NCBI RefSeq assembly: GCF_019024325.1
Contig: NZ_JAFNJS010000003.1
Location: 372,001 to 436,000, forward strand
DNA length: 64,000 nt
Source: Falsiroseomonas tokyonensis
GTDB lineage: Bacteria; Pseudomonadota; Alphaproteobacteria; Acetobacterales; Acetobacteraceae
Reading direction: 5' to 3'
Numbering within the stretch: position 1 is the stretch's first letter; every line of letters starts with the position of its first letter. Below the pieces are notes generated by a model. It saw only the letters and a program-made list of their open reading frames with translations, did not search any database and was not told where the DNA came from. Shown here piece by piece: positions 50,248 through 58,825 of the stretch. The translations under genes and the position numbers were made by a program.

Positions 50248-50820
50248 TCAGAACCCGCCCCCGGCGGCGAGCCAGGCGGTTTCCGCGGGGGTGCTGGCGC
50301 GGCCGAGGGTGGTGTTGCGGTGGGGGAAGCGGCCGAAGCGTTGGATGACGGCGCGGTGGCGCCAGGCGTAGTCGATGACGCCGTCGGGTTTGGCCATGGC
50401 GGGGTGGTCGCGCAGGCCTTCGAAGAGGGCGACGGAGAGGTTCTGGTCGGCCAGGGATTCGCTGTGTTCGAAGGGCAGGTAGAAGAAGCTGCGTTGGGTG
50501 GGGGTGGCGGCGAGGTCCTGGCGGCGGGCGAGGGTGGCCTGGCGGGCGATGCTGCGCGCGTGGGGGTCGCTGGCGAAGGCGTCCGGGTGGCCGCGGTGCA
50601 GGTTGCGGGGGAATTGGTCGAGGATCAGGAGGAGGGCGAGGCTGCCGTCCGGGGTTTCGGCCCAGGAATCGAGGGCGCCTTCGCGGGCGGGCACCAGCAG
50701 GTCGCCGAAGTGGGCGCGGATGCTGGCGTCGAAGGTCTCGTCCTTGGTGAACCAGGCTTTGCGGAAGGTGTCGGGGCCTTCGGAGAACCAGAAGGCGAGG
50801 ATGTCGTTCGGCTGGGTCAT
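50248..50820 (-). CDS. DUF924 family protein
   Basis: A 190-residue helical protein with the DUF924 pattern: ILAFWFSEGPDTFRKAWFTKD at the N-terminus, LLLILDQFPRNLHRGHPDAFASD in the middle, and YLPFEHSESLADQNLSVALF, then RHRAVIQRFGRFPHRNTTLGR at the C-terminus. The His/Glu/Asp positions suggest a tetratricopeptide-like or metal-binding helical bundle; function is unknown. The start ATG 50820 overlaps the stop of the FAD/Fe-S gene by four bases, so it is cotranscribed with that gene. Confidence 0.88.
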   Translation of the reverse strand: MTQPNDILAFWFSEGPDTFRKAWFTKDETFDASIRAHFGDLLVPAREGALDSWAETPDGSLALLLILDQFPRNLHRGHPDAFASDPHARSIARQATLARRQDLAATPTQRSFFYLPFEHSESLADQNLSVALFEGLRDHPAMAKPDGVIDYAWRHRAVIQRFGRFPHRNTTLGRASTPAETAWLAAGGGF

Positions 50821-53744
50821 GCCAGGGACATGTCGAGAAGCCGGATGGAGTGCAAGGCCGGGCGTTTTGCCAGGTCCGCGATCTGGTGGCGGCAGGAGGT
50901 GCCGTCGGCGACGATGAGGGCCTCTGCGCTGGTCTTGCGGATATGCGGCAGGAGGGAGAGTTCGGCCATGGCGATGGAGGTCGGGAGTTTCTCGGCATCG
51001 TAGCCGAAGGCGCCGGCCATGCCGCAGCAGGAGGAGGTGATGGGGGTCACCTTCAGGCCGGGGATGCGGGTGAGGGTGGCGACGGCAGCGGGGAAGTCGC
51101 CGACGGCCTTCTGGTGGCAGTGGCCGTGGATGTGCGCCTCCGCCCCGATGGATTTCAGCTTCAGCGGCGCCTTGGTCTTGGCCAGCCATTCGGAGACGAG
51201 CATCGCGCGCGCGGCGAGTTTCTGCGCGGCCTCGCCGGGGAGCAGTGACAGGAACTCGTCGCGCAGCGTGAGCAGGCAGGAGGGTTCCAGGCCGAGCACG
51301 GGGCTGTCCCAGGCAGAGAGCGCGGTAAGCGTCCGCTGCGCCTCGGCGCGGGCCTGGGGGACCATGCCGGCGGCCAGGTAGGTGCGTCCATCGTCCAGCG
51401 GGCGCGACCCGCGCGCGGGGCGCGCCACGGCGGGATCGGCGCCGGCGGCGCGCAGGACGCGGATGGCAGCCCGCAGATTCTCCGGCTCGAAGTAGCGGTT
51501 GAAGAGGTCGGGCAGCAGGATGACCTCGTTGGCGCGGCCGTCCGGCGCGCGCAGCTCGGCGTCATGGAAGGCGTCGCGGCGGAAGCGGGGCAGGGTGCGG
51601 CCGGCGGCGAGGCCGGTGAGGCGCTCGGACAGCTTCGCCAGGCCGGGGATCAGGTCGCGCGCGTTGAACAGGATCGGCGCGATGGCGGCGAAGGGTGCCC
51701 AGCGGGGCATGCTGGCGATCAGGCGGTCGCGCAGGGCGATGCCGTGCCGGCGGCCGCGGGCATGGGCGGCCTCGATCTTCATCTTGGCCATGTCGACGCC
51801 AGTCGGGCATTCCCGCTTGCAGGCCTTGCAGCCGACGCAGAGGGACATGGCTTCCTCCACGTCGTCCGAGGCCAGGCCCTCGGGGCCGAGCTGCCCGGTC
51901 AGGGCGAGGCGCAGCGTATTCGCACGGCCCCGCGTCAGGTGCTGTTCCTGCCGCGTGGCGCGGTAGGAGGGGCACATGGCGCCAGCGTCGAATTTCCGGC
52001 AGGTGCCATTGTTGTTGCACATCTCGACCGCGCCCAGCAGGCCGCCGGTCGTATCCCCTTGGGGGCCTGCCCAGGCGGACCAGTCGAGCGCCGGCTGCAC
52101 GGCGGGATCGGCCGCGTAGTCCGGGCCGTAGCGGAACAGCGTCCGGTCATCCATGCGCGGCGGATGCACCACGCGGTTCGGGTTCAGCAGGCCGTGCGGC
52201 AGGTCTGCGGTGCCCGGATCAAAGGCGTCCTTCACCGCTTCGAAGGCTTTGACGATGCGGGCGCCGAACATCGGCTCGTGGAACTCGGAACGGACGATGC
52301 CGTCGCCATGCTCGCCGGAATGGCTGCCCTTGTATTCGCGCACCAGCGCAAAGCATTCCTCGGCAATCGCGCGCATCTTCGTCACGTCCTCGCCCGACTT
52401 CATATTCAGCACGGGGCGGACATGCAGGCAGCCGACGGAGGCATGGGCATACCAGGTGCCCTTGGTGCCGTGCCTGGCAAAAACGTCGTTCAGGCGTTCC
52501 GTGTAATCGGCGAGGTCGGCGAGGGGGACGGCGCAATCCTCGATGAAGGAGACCGGCTTTCCGTCGCCCTTCATGCTCATCATGATGTTGAGGCCGGCCT
52601 CACGCACTTCCGCGACGCGCGCCTGGAATCCCGCATCGGTGATGCGCACGACCTGGCCGGGCAGGCCGAGGTCGCCCATCATTTCCTCCAGCCGATCCAG
52701 GCCCTGCAGCAGGGTCGCATCGTCATGGCCGTGGAATTCGACGATCAGCAGGCTGTCCGGCTCGCCGATCAGGATCTGGTCGATGGTGTCGCGGTAGATC
52801 GGGATGGAGCGGCCGAGGTCGATCATGGTGCGATCGACCAGCTCCACCGCCTCGGGGTCCAGCGTCACCAGGTGCTGCGACGCCGCCATGGCCTGGCGGA
52901 AGCTGGGGAACTGGCAGATGCCCAGAACCTTGCGCGGCTTGATCGGCCAGAGCTTGAGGTCGAGCGAGGCGGAGAAGGCCAGCGTGCCCTCGCTGCCCAC
53001 CAGCAGCCGCGCCAGGCTGCCGCGGCCGGCGGCACGTCCGGCCGGGGTCAGCGCATCGAGGTTGTAGCCGCCGACGCGGCGCAGCTGGTCGGGGAAGCGG
53101 GCCGCCACCTCCTCCGCCTCCCGCGCCCCGATGGCGCGCAGTTTTGCGACGAGGTCGGCGACACTGCCGGGCACGTCCGGGCCGAGATTTTCGGGAATGT
53201 CGCCGAAGCGGAAGCGGCTGCCATCGGCGAGGATCGCGTCGATGGCGCGGACATTGTCGGCCATCAGCCCGTAGCGGATGGATTTCGACCCGCAGGAATT
53301 GTTCCCGGCCATGCCGCCGATGGTGCAGCGCTGCCAGGTGGAGGGATCAACGGGATAGAATTTGCCCGAGCTCCTCAGCGCCTCGTTCAGCGCGCCCAAG
53401 GTGATGCCAGGCTCCACCGTCGCCGTGTCGCCATCCACGGACAAAACGCGGCGAAGATGCGGCGTGCAGTCCAGCACCAAGGCGCGGTTCACAGTCTGGC
53501 CGCACTGGCTGGTGCCGCCGCCGCGCGGCAGCACGGGCACGCCTTCTTCCCGGCAGATCGCCATGGCGGCGGCGACATCCGCCGCGCTGCGCGGCACCAG
53601 CACCCCCACCGGCATCATCTGGTAGATCGAGGCATCGGTGGCGTAGCGGCCGCGATCGGCGGCGGAGAACAGCACCTCCCCCTCCGTCTCCCGCTTCAGG
53701 CGCTGCGCGAGGCGGCTGTCTGCGATCCCGGTGCTGGCATTCAT
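50817..53744 (-). CDS. FAD-linked / Fe-S oxidoreductase (D-2-hydroxyacid dehydrogenase, YdiJ-like)
   Basis: A 975-residue fusion. The N-terminal FAD_binding_4 domain shows PRGGGTSQCGQTVN and GGMAGNNSCGSKSIRYG, the central FAD-oxidase C-terminal part has GSHSGEHGDGIVRSE. The C-terminal third is the Fe-S part: CVGCKACKRECPTGVDMAKMK (4Fe-4S), then the CCG-type cysteine-rich domain TSSCCGMAGAFGYDAE. The layout resembles YdiJ-type proteins, which oxidise D-2-hydroxyglutarate, and D-lactate/glycolate oxidases with electron transfer to quinones. Divergent from the aminotransferase gene, which would make glyoxylate-linked products; a link to C2/hydroxyacid metabolism is possible. Confidence 0.9.
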   Translation of the reverse strand: MNASTGIADSRLAQRLKRETEGEVLFSAADRGRYATDASIYQMMPVGVLVPRSAADVAAAMAICREEGVPVLPRGGGTSQCGQTVNRALVLDCTPHLRRVLSVDGDTATVEPGITLGALNEALRSSGKFYPVDPSTWQRCTIGGMAGNNSCGSKSIRYGLMADNVRAIDAILADGSRFRFGDIPENLGPDVPGSVADLVAKLRAIGAREAEEVAARFPDQLRRVGGYNLDALTPAGRAAGRGSLARLLVGSEGTLAFSASLDLKLWPIKPRKVLGICQFPSFRQAMAASQHLVTLDPEAVELVDRTMIDLGRSIPIYRDTIDQILIGEPDSLLIVEFHGHDDATLLQGLDRLEEMMGDLGLPGQVVRITDAGFQARVAEVREAGLNIMMSMKGDGKPVSFIEDCAVPLADLADYTERLNDVFARHGTKGTWYAHASVGCLHVRPVLNMKSGEDVTKMRAIAEECFALVREYKGSHSGEHGDGIVRSEFHEPMFGARIVKAFEAVKDAFDPGTADLPHGLLNPNRVVHPPRMDDRTLFRYGPDYAADPAVQPALDWSAWAGPQGDTTGGLLGAVEMCNNNGTCRKFDAGAMCPSYRATRQEQHLTRGRANTLRLALTGQLGPEGLASDDVEEAMSLCVGCKACKRECPTGVDMAKMKIEAAHARGRRHGIALRDRLIASMPRWAPFAAIAPILFNARDLIPGLAKLSERLTGLAAGRTLPRFRRDAFHDAELRAPDGRANEVILLPDLFNRYFEPENLRAAIRVLRAAGADPAVARPARGSRPLDDGRTYLAAGMVPQARAEAQRTLTALSAWDSPVLGLEPSCLLTLRDEFLSLLPGEAAQKLAARAMLVSEWLAKTKAPLKLKSIGAEAHIHGHCHQKAVGDFPAAVATLTRIPGLKVTPITSSCCGMAGAFGYDAEKLPTSIAMAELSLLPHIRKTSAEALIVADGTSCRHQIADLAKRPALHSIRLLDMSLA

Positions 53745-53885
53745 GAGGCGTCTCCCATGCCCCCGATGTAGCGCGGGTCGGCACGGCTGTCCGATCTATA
53801 ACGCTTATCAATTCCACAAGGGTTACTCATTGGCGGAGGGCATTGCTGGAGGTTAGATGGACCCAATCGAGGGAGCACCGCCGCC
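53745..53885. promoter_or_regulatory. Divergent region between oxidoreductase and aminotransferase
   Basis: 141 bases containing the AT-richest stretch of the neighbourhood, tctataacgcttatcaatt (about 53795-53813), flanked by GC-rich DNA. It must hold the promoters for both genes. GAGGGAG upstream of ATG 53886 serves as RBS. No clear operator palindrome is seen. Confidence 0.4.
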
Positions 53886-55070
53886 ATGGCCTATTTCCAG
53901 TCCAAGCCGAATTCCGGCCGCCATTTCCTGCAGATCCCCGGCCCCTCCAACGTGCCGGACCGCATCCTGCGCGCCATGGACCACCCGACGATGGATCATC
54001 GCGGCCCGGATTTCGGCAAGCTTGGCGCCCAGGTGCTGGAGAAGGCCAAGGCGATCTTCAAGACGAAGTCCCATGTCATCATCTACCCCGCCTCCGGTAC
54101 CGGCGCCTGGGAGGCCGCGCTGGTGAACACCCTCTCGCCCGGCGACCGCGTGGTGATGTGCGAGACCGGCTGGTTCGCGCATCTGTGGAACGAGATGGCG
54201 GAGCGCCTCGGCATCGTCGCGGACTTCGTGAAGACCGACTGGCGCCGCGGCGCGGATGTCGAGGCGATCGAGCGCAAGCTGCGCGAGGACAAGTCCCACG
54301 CCATCAAGGCCGTCTGCGTCGTGCACAACGAGACCAGCACCGGCGCCACCTCCCGCATCGCGGAAGTCCGCGCCGCCATCGACGCCGCGAAGCACCCGGC
54401 GCTGCTGCTGGTGGACACCATCTCCGGCCTCGGCTCAATGGATTACCGCCATGATGAATGGGGCGTCGACGTCACCGTCTCCGGCAGCCAGAAGGGGCTG
54501 ATGCTGCCGCCCGGCCTGTCCTTCAACGCGATCAGCGCCAAGGCCATCGAGGCGAGCAAGTCGGCCAGGCTGACGCGCAGCTTCTGGGACTGGAAGCCGA
54601 TGCTGGCCGCCAACGCCACCGGCTATTTCCCCTACACCCCCGCCACCAACATGCTCTACGCGCTGGACACCGCCTGCGACATGCTGCTGGAGGAAGGCCT
54701 CGACAACGTTTTTGCCCGGCATGACCGGATGGCCGAAGCGACGCGGCGCGCCGTGCGGCATTGGGGGCTGGAGGTGCAGTGCCAGGACCCGCGGCACTAT
54801 TCCAGCGTCCTGACGGCGGTGCGGCTGCCGGAGGGCCACAGCGCCAATGCGCTGCGCGCGACTATTCTGGAAAAGTTCAACATGTCGCTCGGCAATGGCC
54901 TCGGCCAGCTGAACGATCGCGTCTTCCGCATCGGCCATCTGGGCGACATCAGCCCGCTGCAGCTGGTGGGCGCGCTGGGCGGCGTGGAGATGGGGCTGCG
55001 CGCGGCCGGCGTGCCGCACCAGGCGGGCGGCGTGCAGGTCGCGATGGATTACCTCGGCGGGAACGCCTGA
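53886..55070 (+). CDS. Serine-glyoxylate aminotransferase family protein
   Basis: A 394-residue class V aminotransferase. LQIPGPSNVPDRILRAM and MDHRGPDFGKL are the N-terminal family blocks, YPASGTGAWEAALVNTLS binds PLP, ALLLVDTISGLGSM supplies the Asp, and GSQKGLMLPPGL has the Schiff-base Lys. The sequence resembles the methylotroph-type SgaA enzyme that turns serine and glyoxylate into hydroxypyruvate and glycine. Divergent from the D-2-hydroxyacid dehydrogenase gene, which suggests a shared role in hydroxyacid/glyoxylate metabolism. The substrate (serine or another amino donor) is not certain. Confidence 0.9.
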   Translation: MAYFQSKPNSGRHFLQIPGPSNVPDRILRAMDHPTMDHRGPDFGKLGAQVLEKAKAIFKTKSHVIIYPASGTGAWEAALVNTLSPGDRVVMCETGWFAHLWNEMAERLGIVADFVKTDWRRGADVEAIERKLREDKSHAIKAVCVVHNETSTGATSRIAEVRAAIDAAKHPALLLVDTISGLGSMDYRHDEWGVDVTVSGSQKGLMLPPGLSFNAISAKAIEASKSARLTRSFWDWKPMLAANATGYFPYTPATNMLYALDTACDMLLEEGLDNVFARHDRMAEATRRAVRHWGLEVQCQDPRHYSSVLTAVRLPEGHSANALRATILEKFNMSLGNGLGQLNDRVFRIGHLGDISPLQLVGALGGVEMGLRAAGVPHQAGGVQVAMDYLGGNA

Positions 55071-55188
55071 CCCCAAGGGGCATCAGGGGGCTCATCACGC
55101 CTTCGGCATGATGCACGCGGGGGTTGCGCCCCCGCCTTGGCCGCATGCCATCCTCCCCGGGCCCGCCAGGGCCAATGGAGGAAACAAC

Positions 55189-56268
55189 ATGAAGCCTCTC
55201 CCCGACCCGTCGCGCCGCGCCCTGCTCGGCGCGGCCGCCGCGCTGGCCGCGACACCGGCGCTCGCCCAGCGCAGCTACGGCCCCAACGCGCCGCCGCAGC
55301 GCTACCCCGACCCCGACATCATCGCCATCGACCCGCGCCGCTTCACGGCGAAGCTGGGCAATTCCGCCATCACCCGGCTGCACACCGGCATGGGCTGGGC
55401 CGAGGGACCCGCCTGGCACGCCACCGGCAAATTCCTGATCTGGTCGGATATCCCGAACGACGAATGCCTGCGCCTGGTGGAGGAGGACTTGACCACCCAC
55501 CGCCGCTTCCGCAGCCCCTCCGGCTATTCCAACGGCAATACCTTCGATCGCGAGGGCCGCCAGATCGCCTTCCGCCACTTCCATCGCGACGTGGTGCGCT
55601 ACGAGCGCGACGGCCGCGTCACGGTGCTGGCCGATCGCGGCCCGGACGGCGCCTTCAACGCGCCGAATGACGGCGTGGTGCACCCGGAGGACGGCGCGCT
55701 GTGGTTCACCGATCCTGGCTATGGCGGGCTGATGGATTACGAGGGCAATCGCGTGCCCGAATCCGCCCGCTCGCCCCGCCCCTTCATCAAGGAGGCGATC
55801 TACCGGATTGACGCGCAATCCGGCCAGGTCACGAAGGTGGCGGACGACGTGTTCAAGCCGAACGGCCTGTGTTTTTCGCCCGACTACCGCACGCTGTATG
55901 TCGCGGATACCGGCCGCAGCCACTACCCCGATGCCGCCAGCCAGATCTGGGCCTATGAGGTGGACGGCCCCCGCCTGCGCAATCCGCGCCGCTTCGCCGA
56001 GATGACGCTGGACGGCCGCACCGGCATGGTGGACGGCATCCGCTGCGATGAATCCGGCAATGTCTGGGCCGCCATGGGCTGGGTCGGCGAAGGCTATGAC
56101 GGGGTGCATGTCTTCGCCCCCGACGGCGCCCGCATCGGCCAGATCCGCCTGCCCGAGATCTGCGCCAATCTCTGCTTCGGCGGCACGCGGCGGAACCGGC
56201 TGTTCATGTGCGCCAGCCAGTCGCTCTACATGGTGCCGGTGGAGACGCGCGGCGCGCATTTCTGCTGA
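55189..56268 (+). CDS. SMP-30/gluconolactonase family protein, exported
   Basis: A 359-residue six-bladed propeller hydrolase. The N-terminus MKPLPDPSRRALLGAAAALA with an A-L-A-Q cleavage area is a Tat-like signal peptide (R-R), so the protein is periplasmic. MGWAEGPAW contains the metal-binding Glu, YSNGNTFDREG and FNAPNDGVV the metal Asn/Asp, and FKPNGLCFSPD another Asp ligand. These enzymes open sugar lactones with calcium or zinc. GGAGGAAAC precedes ATG 55189. It starts about 120 bases after the aminotransferase gene; a GCGGGGG/CCCCCGC hairpin lies between. Confidence 0.9.
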   Translation: MKPLPDPSRRALLGAAAALAATPALAQRSYGPNAPPQRYPDPDIIAIDPRRFTAKLGNSAITRLHTGMGWAEGPAWHATGKFLIWSDIPNDECLRLVEEDLTTHRRFRSPSGYSNGNTFDREGRQIAFRHFHRDVVRYERDGRVTVLADRGPDGAFNAPNDGVVHPEDGALWFTDPGYGGLMDYEGNRVPESARSPRPFIKEAIYRIDAQSGQVTKVADDVFKPNGLCFSPDYRTLYVADTGRSHYPDAASQIWAYEVDGPRLRNPRRFAEMTLDGRTGMVDGIRCDESGNVWAAMGWVGEGYDGVHVFAPDGARIGQIRLPEICANLCFGGTRRNRLFMCASQSLYMVPVETRGAHFC

Positions 56269-56357
56269 CTTCCCGGCGGGTCAGACCCGGCCGCGGCGCC
56301 TTGCAAGGTGGCCGCGGCCGGCCCAACCTGCGGCGCGAGGAATGCCGGGAGCGCCGC

Positions 56358-57056
56358 ATGACGATCGAGGTCTTCACCTGGCCCACGCCGAATGGCCACA
56401 AGGTGCATATCGCGCTGGAGGAGCTGGGCCTGGCCTATACCGTGGTGCCCGTGAACATCGGCGCCGGGGAGCAGTTCAAGCCGGATTTCCTCGCCATCAC
56501 GCCGAACCACCGCATCCCCGCCATCGTGGATCCGGATGGGCCGGGCGGGCAGCGGCTCGCGCTGTTCGAGTCGGGCGCCATCCTGGTCTACTTGGCGGAG
56601 AAGGCCGGCGCGCTGATCCCCGCCGACCCCGCCGGCCGCTACACCTGCCTGCAATGGCTGATGTTCCAGATGGGCGGCGTCGGGCCGATGTTCGGCCAGT
56701 ACGGCCACTTCCATAGCTACGCGCCGGAGGTCATCCCCTATGCGCGCGACCGCTATGCGAAGGAGGTGGGGCGGCTGCATCGCGTGCTGGACAAGCGGCT
56801 GAGCGAGGCCGCCTTCCTGGCCGGCGATGACTATTCCATCGCCGACATCGCCACCTTCCCCTGGATCCGCAATCCGGAGCGTCGGGCGATCGACCTGGCC
56901 GACTTCCCGCATGTGAAGCGCTGGCACGATGCCATCGCGGCGCGGCCGGCGGTGCAGCGGGGCGTGGCCGTGCTGGCGCAGAACCAGCGCGTCGGCGGCA
57001 TGACGGACCAGGAACGCGAAGTGCTGTTCGGCAAGACCCAGTTCCAGGCCCGCTGA
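56358..57056 (+). CDS. Glutathione S-transferase (YghU/Ure2-like)
   Basis: A 232-residue GST. The thioredoxin-like N-domain starts VFTWPTPNGHKVHIALEELG, where T-P-N-G-x-K is the nu-class signature with Thr/Asn as glutathione-activating residues. FLAITPNHRIPAIVD is the cis-Pro loop, and LFESGAILVYLAEKAG the glutathione-binding block. The helical C-domain contains DDYSIADIATFPWI. Nu-class enzymes reduce organic peroxides or disulfides. ATG 56358 is chosen as the family start; upstream frame overlaps the lactonase gene. Confidence 0.9.
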   Translation: MTIEVFTWPTPNGHKVHIALEELGLAYTVVPVNIGAGEQFKPDFLAITPNHRIPAIVDPDGPGGQRLALFESGAILVYLAEKAGALIPADPAGRYTCLQWLMFQMGGVGPMFGQYGHFHSYAPEVIPYARDRYAKEVGRLHRVLDKRLSEAAFLAGDDYSIADIATFPWIRNPERRAIDLADFPHVKRWHDAIAARPAVQRGVAVLAQNQRVGGMTDQEREVLFGKTQFQAR

Positions 57057-57095
57057 GCGCCCCTTGCGGGGCCATTTGACAGAACAGGACAGACC

Positions 57096-57740
57096 ATGGC
57101 CGAGATCGACCACATCGTGGTGGGCGCCCGCACCCTGGAGGAGGGGGCGGACTACATCGAGGCGCAGCTGGGTGTGCGGCCCGGCAAGGGCGGCAGCCAT
57201 CCGGGCGTCGGCACGCACAACATGCTGCTCAGCCTGGGCCCGCAGCAGTATCTGGAGGTGATCGCCCCCGACCCGGCGCAGGACACGCCGCCGCATCCGC
57301 GGCCCTTCGACCTGGACGATCCGGCGGTGAAGCTGATGCTGGAGGCAGGCCCCCATCTGCTGGCCTGGGTGGCGCGCACGCCCGCGCTGGACGCGGTGGC
57401 CGCCAGGCTCGGTCCCAGCCAGGTGGGGGAGGTGCGTTCCATGTCGCGCGGCGACCTGACCTGGCGCATGGCCTTCCCGCCGCAGCGCCAGGACATGGGC
57501 AATCTGATCCCGCCGCTGATCCAGTGGGATGACGGGAAGGGCGCCGCGCCGCGGCTGAAGAAATCCGGCTGCAAATTGCTGGCGCTGGAAGCCGAGCATC
57601 CGGATGCCGAGCAGCTGCGCGAGGTGCTGCGCCAGCGCGGGTTGGAGGAGGCGCTGAAGGTGCGCCGCAGCCCGCATCCGCGCCTGGTCGCGCGCATCGC
57701 CCGCCCCGATGGCGCCGAGGTGGCGCTGCGCAGCGGCTGA
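57096..57740 (+). CDS. VOC family glyoxalase-like protein
   Basis: A 214-residue vicinal-oxygen-chelate protein of the glyoxalase-like group. IDHIVVGARTLEEGADYIEA starts with the metal-type His, GGSHPGVGTHNMLLSLGPQ and YLEVIAPDP give the next metal ligands, and HLLAWVARTPALDAVAARLG starts the second half. Function is unknown; a ring-opening, lactone or glutathione-linked activity would suit the lactonase and GST neighbours, but this is inference. It follows the GST gene after 39 bases. Confidence 0.83.
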   Translation: MAEIDHIVVGARTLEEGADYIEAQLGVRPGKGGSHPGVGTHNMLLSLGPQQYLEVIAPDPAQDTPPHPRPFDLDDPAVKLMLEAGPHLLAWVARTPALDAVAARLGPSQVGEVRSMSRGDLTWRMAFPPQRQDMGNLIPPLIQWDDGKGAAPRLKKSGCKLLALEAEHPDAEQLREVLRQRGLEEALKVRRSPHPRLVARIARPDGAEVALRSG

Positions 57741-57763
57741 GGCAGACCGTTCCGCGGCGCGCC

Positions 57764-57927
57764 AGGGCCTGTGGACAGTTGGGGCCGGGATGTGGCCGGC
57801 GAGGGATTTTTCGGGCTGGGAAGGAAGACAGCGGAGCCGATGGCTACCCATCGGCGAGCATGGCTGACGCACCCAGCGCGGAAAAGCACCGCCGGACGCT
57901 CCCGCAGGCCAACTGTCCACAGGCCCT
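57764..57927. mobile_element. MITE-like element with 19-bp terminal inverted repeats
   Basis: AGGGCCTGTGGACAGTTGG at 57764-57782 and its exact complement at 57909-57927 enclose 126 bases with no coding capacity. This is the layout of a miniature inverted-repeat element. No target-site duplication is obvious: the flanks are cgcgcc on the left and aaagca on the right. The parent transposase is not in the window. Confidence 0.6.
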
Positions 57928-57978
57928 AAAGCACTATCCGGTAACACTGAATCGGTGTTATCGGATTTCGTGCTTTAG
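57926..57978. repeat. 53-bp palindrome CTAAAGCAC...GTGCTTTAG
   Basis: The outer arms are 9 bp (57926-57934 and 57970-57978), with an inner complementary pair TAACAC/GTGTTA. It abuts and overlaps the right end of the MITE-like element by two bases. Confidence 0.75.
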
Positions 57979-58002
57979 AAACAATAACTTCTAGAGCGCG
58001 AG

Positions 58003-58022
58003 ATCCGTCCGGGAGGACGGAT
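58003..58022. repeat. Hairpin ATCCGTCC-GGGA-GGACGGAT
   Basis: A perfect 8-bp stem with a 4-base loop, flanked by gagc and gctc that can extend the pairing. It lies 45 bases before the end of the convergent methyltransferase gene and may serve as its terminator. Confidence 0.6.
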
Positions 58023-58067
58023 CGTGCTCCAGTCTCCGCGCCGCGTCCTGGGGCGTTGCGGCGCGGG

Positions 58068-58682
58068 CTATGACCGGGCAGGCTGGTAGTGCCAGACGCT
58101 GGCCGGCGGGAAGTTCAGTGGAGTCCAGACCTCCCGCTTCGCCGTCAGGCCGAGCTGGCGATAGGGAAGCGGCGAGGTGATGCAGTAGGTGTACAGGAGA
58201 AAGCCCTTTCCGGGGGCCACCGCTTCCACCGCATCGACGAATCGCTGCTGGTCCGCCCGCGGCAGCAACACCAGGGGAATCCCGCAGATTGCCGTGCCCA
58301 CCTTGCCATGCATCGCCTCCGGCAGCGCCTTCGGCAGCTCGAAGGCATCGCCGCAGATGACATTCACCCCCGGCAGGGCGGCCCGCAGGTGGTCTGCCAT
58401 GTCGCGCACGATCTCGACCACCACCAGCTTCTCCGCCGGCACGCCGGCGGCGAGCAGGGCGCGCGAGATCACGCCGGTGCCGGCGCCGAGCTCGACCACC
58501 ACCTCATCCTCCGCGCGCTTCACCAGCGCCGCGATCCGCCGGCACAGCGTGTCGGAGGAGGGGATGATGGATCCCATCTGCAGGGGGTTCGCCAGCCAGC
58601 GCTTGAAGAACAGGCTGGCATTGGCGACATCGCGATGGCCCGCCTTCGGCAGTGCCTGCTCGCCGCGTGTGATGTCCGACAC
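58068..58682 (-). CDS. PmtA-like SAM methyltransferase
   Basis: A 204-residue class I methyltransferase. FFKRWLANPLQMGSIIPSSD is the N-terminal G-S-I-x-P-S-S block of phosphatidylethanolamine N-methyltransferase-like proteins, EVVVELGAGTGVISRALL is the SAM site, KLVVVEIVRDMADHL holds the acidic ligand and VICGDAFELPK the next motif. PmtA makes phosphatidylcholine in many alphaproteobacteria, but close relatives lack this activity, so the substrate is open. The GTG start at 58682 follows AAGGAG and matches family length; the ATG-started frame beginning at 58865 is not used. Confidence 0.83.
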   Translation of the reverse strand: MSDITRGEQALPKAGHRDVANASLFFKRWLANPLQMGSIIPSSDTLCRRIAALVKRAEDEVVVELGAGTGVISRALLAAGVPAEKLVVVEIVRDMADHLRAALPGVNVICGDAFELPKALPEAMHGKVGTAICGIPLVLLPRADQQRFVDAVEAVAPGKGFLLYTYCITSPLPYRQLGLTAKREVWTPLNFPPASVWHYQPARS

Positions 58683-58825
58683 TGATTTCTCCTTGACAGA
58701 TTTGTGACCATGTGCATCAGGGCAGCCAGGCTGCGTGTAGCCGGATCTTCGCCGCGTCACCAGATCGCCGCGGCGCTGCCGCGCGTTGCGGGCTGCGAAC
58801 GGGCTGGAAGTGAGCGGCAGGCCCC

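Larger units (their letters stand above)
57741..58067. other. 327-bp gene-free block of palindromic DNA
   Basis: Between the VOC gene and the convergent methyltransferase gene. It contains a 164-bp element with 19-bp perfect terminal inverted repeats (57764-57927), a 53-bp palindrome (57926-57978) and an 8-bp-stem hairpin (58003-58022). No open frame with an RBS is seen inside. Confidence 0.75.

Noticed and set aside
57741-58067. A small gene within the MITE-like element (short frame at 57779-57994)
   Set aside because: The frame lacks an RBS and family pattern, and crosses the terminal inverted repeat.
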